DNA from: Lachnospiraceae bacterium
GTDB taxonomy: Bacteria > Bacillota > Clostridia > Lachnospirales > Lachnospiraceae
Assembly: GCA_016301965.1 (NCBI GenBank)
Contig: JAEDOO010000070.1
Coordinates: forward strand, 1-8,963
Direction of reading: 5' to 3'
Length of the DNA: 8,963 bases
Shown here: positions 1-5,949 of the stretch, piece by piece
How positions within the stretch are numbered: the stretch's first letter is position 1
Layout: every line of letters begins with the position of its first letter
Notes under the pieces: generated by a model
The model's input: only the letters and a program-made list of their open reading frames with translations
The model's database searches: none
What the model was told of the DNA's origin: nothing
Made by a program: the position numbers and the translations under genes

Positions 1-3000
1 CCAGGCCTCCAGGGACAATCCAGATCATGAAGTGCCACAAGACGATCCTGCACATTAGTTCCAGCACCCATTTTTGAGGTACTTCCCAGCAGAACCCGCA
101 CCTGTCCCTTGCGCACTTTAGAAAATAACTCTTTTTTCCGGGCATCTGTATTTGCTTCATGAATGAAAGCAATCTGCTCTTCCGGCATTCCCCGTGAGAT
201 GAGCTTTTCCCGGATATCATCATAAATAGTGAACACTGGTTCCGTTTCCTCTGCTGGAATCTTAGTTTCCAGTGCGTGTATCTCCGGGTTATCCAGATTT
301 CCACTGACTGCCTTTTTTGATGATACTGCTTTTGGTGTGGAAATATCACAGAACACCAGCTGGGTCAATTTATCTTCCTGCCCTTCCTGCCAAATTTTCA
401 TTATGTTCTCCACACATAGGTTTACTTTCGTTCCGATTTCATCCGGAAGAAGAGGATTCATAAGGCGCTGATCAAGACCAAGCTTACGGCCATCCGATGT
501 TATCTTTAACATATTATCAATAGAAGGATTAACCTGTCCGGTATGTACCTTTGCTGCACGATCTGACAAGGCTTTTACCATTTCCTGCTGATGCTCCGTA
601 GGTTTTGCAACGATATTGTGATATTCCACCTCCGGAGTTTCAAGCTGCAGTTGATCAGCAGTCTTGATATCTGCTATTTCTTTGAACATATTCATTAGTT
701 CCGGCAGATTAAAAAATTTACTGAAACGCGTCCTTGCACGGTAACCATTGCCCTCCGGTGCCAATTCCAGAGCTGTAACGGTCTCCCCAAACCTGGAAGC
801 CCAGCAGTCAAAATGGACCATATTCATTTCTTCCAGCCGTTCATACTGCAGATACCGCTGCATAGTATAAAGCTCTGTCATGGAATTGCTGACAGGTGTT
901 CCTGTAGCGAAAACAATCCCCCTGTTTCCCGTAATCTCATCCATATAACGGCACTTCATAAACATATCAGAAGATTTCTGTGCATCTGCCGTGGAAAGTC
1001 CAGCTACATTCCGCATTTTTGTATAAAGAAACATATTTTTGTAATAATGTGCCTCGTCTACAAAAAGCCGGTCAACACCCAATTGCTCAAAAGTTACAAC
1101 ATCATCTTTTCTGTGGTCTGCCTGTAGTTTTGTCAACCTCTCTTCCAATCCTTTTTTGGTACGCTCAAGCTGCTTGATTGTAAAGCGTTCGCCGCCACTG
1201 GATGTCACCTCATAAATACCATCTGTGATCTCCTGTATCTGATCCTGCAGCAAACGTTCCTGCCTTTCCCTGCTGATTGGTATTTTCTCAAACTGGCTGT
1301 GACTGATGATAACAGCATCATAATCACCAGTAGAAATCCTGGCACAAAACTTTTTCCGGTTTTGAGCCTCAAAATCCTTTTTAGTTGTGACAAGGATATT
1401 AGCGGACGGATACAGTCGTAAAAATTCAGATGCCCACTGTTCCACCAAATGGTTCGGAACGACAAAAATAGACTTATTGCACAGACCCAGCCGCTTACTC
1501 TCCATGGCAGCTGCTACCATCTCAAAGGTCTTTCCTGCTCCGACCTCATGTGCCAGCAGCGTATTTCCGCCATACAACACATGGGCGACAGCATTTTTCT
1601 GGTGTTCACGCAGGGTAATTTCCGGATTCATACCGGAAAAGACGATATGGCTGCCATCGTACTCACGGGGACGGATGCTGTTCATTTCTTCATTATACTG
1701 TCTCACTAGGTCCTGCCGTCGTTCCGGGTCTTTCCATATCCATTCCTTGAAGGCTTCCCTGACAGCATGCTGCTTCTGTGCAGCCAGAGTGGTCTCATTC
1801 GCATTCAGCACTCTGCGCTTTTTTCCATCGGCCTCCTCGACAGTGTCATAAATGCGAATATCCCGAAGGTTCAAAGAATCCTCCAGGATACGATATGCGT
1901 TGGCACGATCTGTACCGTAAGTAGTATAGGCTGCTATATTGTTGCTGGGTACCATATTTTTACCCGTAACTTGCCATTCAGCACTAAATGTTGCATACTT
2001 CACATCAATACTTCCCCGCAGATAATGCGGAGTATTAAAGGTCTCATACATAAACTGTCTGATATATTCCTGGCCAATCCAGGTAGCACCTAACCGGACT
2101 TCAATTTCTGCTGCATCCAAATCTTTCAGTTGTGCCATTTTTAAGGCCTCAACATTAACAGCATAAGCCGGATCGTGCTCTGCAGCCAGTTCCGCAATCC
2201 TAAGTTTCTTACGAACATTTCCTGACAGATACTCATCCGAAGTCTGCCAGCCAGAAAGAGGATCATTTCCATATACCGGATCTTTAAAAATCACGCCCTT
2301 TAGATCAACAATGATTTCTTCCATAGGCTTGCCAGCCAGTTCTGACATATATTCCATATCTACTCTGGCTTTTTCCGCAATAGAAACTGCAAGAGCTTCA
2401 CTGGCAGTATCTACACTGGTGACAGCCGTATGTTTTTTGATTGTACGCCTCGTAAACATATCTGCCTTTTGTTCCAATTTTCCGTCCTCATCAAGCACTT
2501 CCAGAGAACACAAAAGATAATAAGAAGAGTCATCTGAGAAAGCCAACCGATTAGCACGGTCATTGATCAAACCATATTTTTCTGTAAACGCATCATACAA
2601 CTGGTTCAGTTCTCTCTGTTTCTCCAAAATAGCGGAATCCGGGGTAAACTCATCCATCTGTAGGTCAATCAGCAGCCACACGCAGTCCCGCAGGGCAACC
2701 ATTCCTTTTATGCGCTCTTGGGCTGTAGCATTTAAGTCCGGACGTACCATACGACTGTTTTCCCGAAAGTACACCTCTCCTTCCACCACGGTATAAGAAT
2801 AATTTTTTACATTTGGGTCCGCCGGGATGAAATCATCAATCGCTTCACCTTCTCCCAGATCAGGCAGTTCCATTTCTCGATAAGTACCGCGAATATATTT
2901 CACTGCATCGTGAAGCTGGTCGGACAGTTCCAGTCCCTCAATCGGGGCAACGGTAAAGTCCTGCCTGCCGTACTGGATACTTTCTGAAGTCTGTCTGCCT

Positions 3001-5663
3001 AAGATCATTTCCGGATGGTCAATAAAATAACTATTGATTGCAAAACCATCCTCATTTTCTCCCAAATACACCCAGGATGGTTCAATGTCGATAGGACGAT
3101 CACGCTTTTGTAAAAAGAGAATATCAGAAACTACCCCCGTGCCGGCGTTGTCCTTGAACGCATTGTTCGGCAAACGGATCGCCCCCAGAAGCTCCGCCCG
3201 CTGTGCCAGGTATTTCCGTACTCCTGGATTCTTTGCATCCATAGTGTATCTACTGGTAACAAAGGCCACTATACCACCCGGACGTACCTGATCAAGCGCT
3301 TTTGCAAAAAAGTAATTATGGATGTTAAACCCCAGTTTATTATAGGCATGGTCATTGACCTGATATTGTCCAAACGGGACATTACCTATAGCCAAATCAA
3401 AAAAGTCTCTCCACTGCGTAGTCTCATACCCTGCCACTGTAATATCTGCTTTTGGATACAGCTGCTTTGCTATCCTCCCACTGATGGAATCCAGTTCTAC
3501 CCCATATAACCGGGATGAAGACATCCCTTCCGGAAGCATACCGAAAAAATTGCCGACACCACAGGACGGTTCCAGGATATTGCCAGATGTAAAACCCATT
3601 TGACCAACTGCTTCATAGATCGCACGGATGACTGTGGGACTGGTATAATGAGCATTCAGGGTTGAAGCCCTGGATGATTCATACTCCGCTGGAGATAGGG
3701 TCGCGCTAAGTTCCATATATTCTTTTTCCCAGGATTTATTGTCCGGGTCAAAGGCCTCCTGCAAACCACCCCAGCCCACGTAACGGGAGAGAATTTCCTG
3801 CTCTTCTTTGGTAGCCGCACGTCCTTCCTGCTCAATCGCCTGCAAAGTGTGTATAGCATCCATGTTAAAACGGAACTTTTCTTTCGATCCTGCCACTCCC
3901 AGTTCATCGTCTGTAATGTGGAAGTTTTCAACAGCTGAAATTGTGGGTTGCGTATGTTCCGGTTGCCTGATATTTCCAGACTGATGGACCGGAACCAATG
4001 GATTGCGATCAGTAACTGCCGTATCAGGGATCACTTCCTGGATTTGTGTCCATTCTTCCTCGGTAACAGTGATATCCACTTCATGGGTAGCAGTGCCTGC
4101 TCCTATGGTAATGGTATCGCCTTCACGGGTAATGGGCTGTCCGGTCAAATCAAGTTCTGAATCTGGTTGCTCCTCCTGCGTATAAAAACGATCCTCTTTT
4201 ATAAGCTGCGCAATCCGACGCTGTACCTTCGGCCATGCCAGATCAATGGCAGCGCCTGGAACCGGGAAAGCAGGCATTTCATCCCCGTATTCCATTTTCA
4301 GCCATTCGGCAGTATCTTTCTCTCTGGCATGGTTTTTCATATGACGAACAACCTTATGTTTGCTTCCAATATCCCCATTCCATTCCTGAAGCGCAGCATC
4401 AATGACAGCCTGAGTATCAGCAATCTGTTCCTGATCTTTTTCTTTTGAACGTGAAAAAGCGGAGACCTGTCGGCTCTCCGCTTCATTAATCGCTTTGATC
4501 TGTTCAATTTCTGACGGGAAAAGGCTTTGTGTCAGCTGTTGATCAGCTCTTTCAGGATAATCTCCTCCGCTTGTGCTCTGCAGCTGTTCATCAGCCCCAC
4601 CCATCTCATCGGCTCGTTCTTTTTCAGCTGCTCCGTCACTCCCGCCGTTTTCATAAGCTCCGTCATCATCTGCTCCAGACGACTGCTCGCTGTCTCGTCG
4701 ATTTCCTGAAGATGCGGGTACAGCTGTTCCGAGAGAAGAAGCTGGTTGTACAATATCGGATGCTGCTCCTTCAGATAAGTCTTTCTCATTCGCCCATATT
4801 TGCCCAGTGGCCTCACCGGCAGCTCGTTCAGTTTCAAGTTCGGAATCAGGTAATCTCCGCTCTGTGTGTAAGTCAGGTTGTTCTCCATGGTCTTTTCCCC
4901 TTTCTTCATCTTTTTCTCGCTCTATATTCTGGATAAGGACACCAATCTGCCGGAGGATCTGCTGGTTGATCTGGCTAACCGCTGTTCCAAGTGCGGCAAC
5001 CGTTACCGGTGTATTAAAATCAAAGATTGCCATAAAATCCTCATGGTCAAAATACTCTTCCGGCTCCAGACCGCACCTCGACATCAGTGAATATGTGATA
5101 CTGACTGTAGCAGCTGATTTAAATTGAAGTCCTATGTTAATTTCATCGTACTCTTCCAAAAAGGAACCGTCAACAATGCGGAGGGTATCCTGTTGATTTT
5201 CTTCCCAGTATTCATCCACAAAGGTTCCTGCAATATCTGCCAGCTGTTGTGCAAAACCTCCCTGTGCAGGTATTCCATAACGCTGTTCAAGCATATCTGT
5301 GACTGGTATGACATATTCCGGCTGCATCACCCACAGATATGGACGCCGTGAATGTTCCCGTTCTCCGGTATCCGAAACATCAAATACATAGCGCAAACGT
5401 GGCCGGTCTCCCGAGTCATCCACCAATGCTATCCCTCTGGAGCCACGTTTTACATACCGTCCCATTTTGTGATTCCAAAGATCATATTCTGCACAGGCAG
5501 TGGCATCTGGACGCTGCGCATAAATCATCATCTGTTCATGGTACGGGTACTTATAGAGCCGTGATGCCGTGGTAAGGAATGCAGTCCATTCCTTCCAGCT
5601 TCTGGTAAGCCTGACTGCCACCTGATCTGACATTTGCGCGTACATCTCTGCTTTATTTGGCAT
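1..5663 (-). CDS. Giant ArdC-N-like / N6-adenine methylase / SNF2-like helicase protein of an ICE (C-terminus beyond window)
   Basis: The frame stays open from ATG at 5663 to base 1: 1887 codons with no stop or frameshift, the rest lying outside. The start is fixed by a very strong AAGGAGG seven bases upstream. In order: residues about 21-83 form an ArdC-N-like segment (AQRPDAT, then W, GRYVK, GI); about 250-390 is an acidic Gly/Ala/Gln-rich linker; about 610-640 holds RYVGWGG, typical of this family; 698-706 is EPSCGVGNF, the AdoMet-binding motif I of N6-adenine methylases; 761-764 is NVPF, the catalytic motif IV; 1372-1379 is HEVGAGKT (Walker A); 1536-1539 is DEAH (Walker B); 1587-1593 is TGTPVSN (SF2 motif III). 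The window ends in the segment leading to motif VI (QRxGRxxRQG-type), which should lie just outside. Family members are encoded by ICEs and phages (DarB-like) and are thought to modify or protect transferring DNA. The role is inferred; the domains are seen. Confidence 0.93.
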   Translation of the reverse strand, partial: MPNKAEMYAQMSDQVAVRLTRSWKEWTAFLTTASRLYKYPYHEQMMIYAQRPDATACAEYDLWNHKMGRYVKRGSRGIALVDDSGDRPRLRYVFDVSDTGEREHSRRPYLWVMQPEYVIPVTDMLEQRYGIPAQGGFAQQLADIAGTFVDEYWEENQQDTLRIVDGSFLEEYDEINIGLQFKSAATVSITYSLMSRCGLEPEEYFDHEDFMAIFDFNTPVTVAALGTAVSQINQQILRQIGVLIQNIEREKDEERGKDHGEQPDLHTERRLPDSELETERAAGEATGQIWANEKDLSEGAASDIVQPASSLGTAVPASSGNRRDSEQSSGADDDGAYENGGSDGAAEKERADEMGGADEQLQSTSGGDYPERADQQLTQSLFPSEIEQIKAINEAESRQVSAFSRSKEKDQEQIADTQAVIDAALQEWNGDIGSKHKVVRHMKNHAREKDTAEWLKMEYGDEMPAFPVPGAAIDLAWPKVQRRIAQLIKEDRFYTQEEQPDSELDLTGQPITREGDTITIGAGTATHEVDITVTEEEWTQIQEVIPDTAVTDRNPLVPVHQSGNIRQPEHTQPTISAVENFHITDDELGVAGSKEKFRFNMDAIHTLQAIEQEGRAATKEEQEILSRYVGWGGLQEAFDPDNKSWEKEYMELSATLSPAEYESSRASTLNAHYTSPTVIRAIYEAVGQMGFTSGNILEPSCGVGNFFGMLPEGMSSSRLYGVELDSISGRIAKQLYPKADITVAGYETTQWRDFFDLAIGNVPFGQYQVNDHAYNKLGFNIHNYFFAKALDQVRPGGIVAFVTSRYTMDAKNPGVRKYLAQRAELLGAIRLPNNAFKDNAGTGVVSDILFLQKRDRPIDIEPSWVYLGENEDGFAINSYFIDHPEMILGRQTSESIQYGRQDFTVAPIEGLELSDQLHDAVKYIRGTYREMELPDLGEGEAIDDFIPADPNVKNYSYTVVEGEVYFRENSRMVRPDLNATAQERIKGMVALRDCVWLLIDLQMDEFTPDSAILEKQRELNQLYDAFTEKYGLINDRANRLAFSDDSSYYLLCSLEVLDEDGKLEQKADMFTRRTIKKHTAVTSVDTASEALAVSIAEKARVDMEYMSELAGKPMEEIIVDLKGVIFKDPVYGNDPLSGWQTSDEYLSGNVRKKLRIAELAAEHDPAYAVNVEALKMAQLKDLDAAEIEVRLGATWIGQEYIRQFMYETFNTPHYLRGSIDVKYATFSAEWQVTGKNMVPSNNIAAYTTYGTDRANAYRILEDSLNLRDIRIYDTVEEADGKKRRVLNANETTLAAQKQHAVREAFKEWIWKDPERRQDLVRQYNEEMNSIRPREYDGSHIVFSGMNPEITLREHQKNAVAHVLYGGNTLLAHEVGAGKTFEMVAAAMESKRLGLCNKSIFVVPNHLVEQWASEFLRLYPSANILVTTKKDFEAQNRKKFCARISTGDYDAVIISHSQFEKIPISRERQERLLQDQIQEITDGIYEVTSSGGERFTIKQLERTKKGLEERLTKLQADHRKDDVVTFEQLGVDRLFVDEAHYYKNMFLYTKMRNVAGLSTADAQKSSDMFMKCRYMDEITGNRGIVFATGTPVSNSMTELYTMQRYLQYERLEEMNMVHFDCWASRFGETVTALELAPEGNGYRARTRFSKFFNLPELMNMFKEIADIKTADQLQLETPEVEYHNIVAKPTEHQQEMVKALSDRAAKVHTGQVNPSIDNMLKITSDGRKLGLDQRLMNPLLPDEIGTKVNLCVENIMKIWQEGQEDKLTQLVFCDISTPKAVSSKKAVSGNLDNPEIHALETKIPAEETEPVFTIYDDIREKLISRGMPEEQIAFIHEANTDARKKELFSKVRKGQVRVLLGSTSKMGAGTNVQDRLVALHDLDCPWRP
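4532..4888 (-). CDS. tnpV: TnpV-family conjugative-transposon protein, nested out of frame in the giant gene
   Basis: This is a complete 118-aa frame lying wholly inside the giant methylase-helicase gene, shifted +1 relative to it. It matches my knowledge of the TnpV family (named from Tn4451-type elements) almost from end to end: YTQSGDYLIPNL at 7-18, RPLGKYGRMRKTYL at 26-39, then LYNQLLLSEQLYPHLQEIDE (47-66) and a C-terminal RAQAEEIILKEL (104-115). I chose ATG 4888 because AAAGGGG stands 8 bases before it; an in-frame ATG at 4909 would add seven residues but has a poorer ribosome binding site. The product looks small, mostly helical and soluble, with no signal peptide or membrane segment. 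The molecular function of TnpV is, to my knowledge, not established. The large-gene product over the same bases (its residues 259-378) is low complexity, which suggests TnpV is the constrained frame. Translation in vivo is not shown by sequence alone. Confidence 0.8.
   Translation of the reverse strand: MENNLTYTQSGDYLIPNLKLNELPVRPLGKYGRMRKTYLKEQHPILYNQLLLSEQLYPHLQEIDETASSRLEQMMTELMKTAGVTEQLKKNEPMRWVGLMNSCRAQAEEIILKELINS
4889..4903 (-). promoter_or_regulatory. Ribosome binding site for nested tnpV
   Basis: On the minus strand AAAGGGG occupies 4903-4897, followed by an 8-base spacer and ATG at 4888. It lies inside the giant gene's coding sequence (its residues about 254-258). A Shine-Dalgarno of this quality at the correct spacing, right where the TnpV family homology begins, decides the start and supports internal initiation rather than frameshifting. 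Confidence 0.6.
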
Positions 5664-5670
5664 AAATCCC

Positions 5671-5677
5671 CCTCCTT
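5671..5677 (-). promoter_or_regulatory. Strong Shine-Dalgarno of the giant methylase-helicase gene
   Basis: AAGGAGG followed by GGGATTT and ATG at 5663, a near-perfect match to the anti-Shine-Dalgarno with 7-base spacing. It lies just downstream of the intrinsic terminator at 5715-5687, so any transcript reading through the terminator is set up for efficient translation. Confidence 0.7.
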
Positions 5678-5686
5678 TCCTGCCAG

Positions 5687-5715
5687 AAAACAAAAGGGCA
5701 GCCAAACAGCCACCC
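5687..5715 (-). terminator. Intrinsic terminator between the TTRAP gene and the giant gene
   Basis: In the minus-strand RNA, GGGUGGC pairs with GCUGCCC (seven pairs, two of them wobble) around the loop UGUUUG and is followed directly by UUUUGUUUU. It sits 23 bases after the TTRAP stop and 23 bases before the giant gene's ATG. The opposite strand has no U-tract after the hairpin, so it works only in the direction of the operon. Confidence 0.7.
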
Positions 5716-5738
5716 GTTTCAAACTAAAAGTGTTCATA

Positions 5739-5948
5739 TCAGAAATCCGGATACAGCTCCAGTTTTTCAAAAGCATCGTCTGTCATCAATTTCAACTTTT
5801 CTATCGCTGAATCAGTCAATCCCATCAGTTCCGTTTCATCCTTTTCCAGATATCTGCGCATATCTTCCAGCGCAGTGATTGCTCCCCTGCGGCTACCGGT
5901 GTTGTAAATACATATCAGGTTTCTCTCTTCAAAAGTAAAATCATTCAT
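5739..5948 (-). CDS. Transposon-transfer assisting (TTRAP-family) small protein
   Basis: This 69-aa acidic protein starts FTFEERNLICIYNTGSRRG (residues 4-22) and ends LELYPDF, closely matching the family annotated as transposon-transfer assisting protein (TTRAP, Pfam PF14203 from memory), which sits between the YodL gene and the large helicase gene in Tn1549-like elements. I chose ATG 5948 because the family begins M-N-D-F and AAAGGGAG lies 7 bases upstream; an in-frame ATG at 5969 would add seven residues inside the previous gene. The start lies one base after the TGA of the upstream gene (TGA-A-ATG), so translation is probably coupled and stoichiometry tied to the YodL protein. No signal peptide, cysteine cluster or membrane segment is seen. 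The name reflects element association; its biochemical role is unknown to me. Confidence 0.85.
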   Translation of the reverse strand: MNDFTFEERNLICIYNTGSRRGAITALEDMRRYLEKDETELMGLTDSAIEKLKLMTDDAFEKLELYPDF

Positions 5949-5949
5949 T

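Noticed and set aside
1387..1851. 154-codon plus-strand frame opposite the helicase Walker A region
   Set aside because: It is antisense to one of the most conserved parts of the giant gene and has a Ser/Cys/Arg-rich composition typical of shadow frames.
4529..4936. 135-codon plus-strand frame antisense to tnpV
   Set aside because: It is explained by the composition of two overlapping minus-strand genes; the product resembles no protein family and has no fitting ribosome binding site.
5528..5776. 82-codon minus-strand frame spanning the intergenic terminator before the giant gene
   Set aside because: It overlaps the end of TTRAP, the terminator and the start of the giant gene, with no family resemblance; the terminator and strong ribosome binding site explain the region better.
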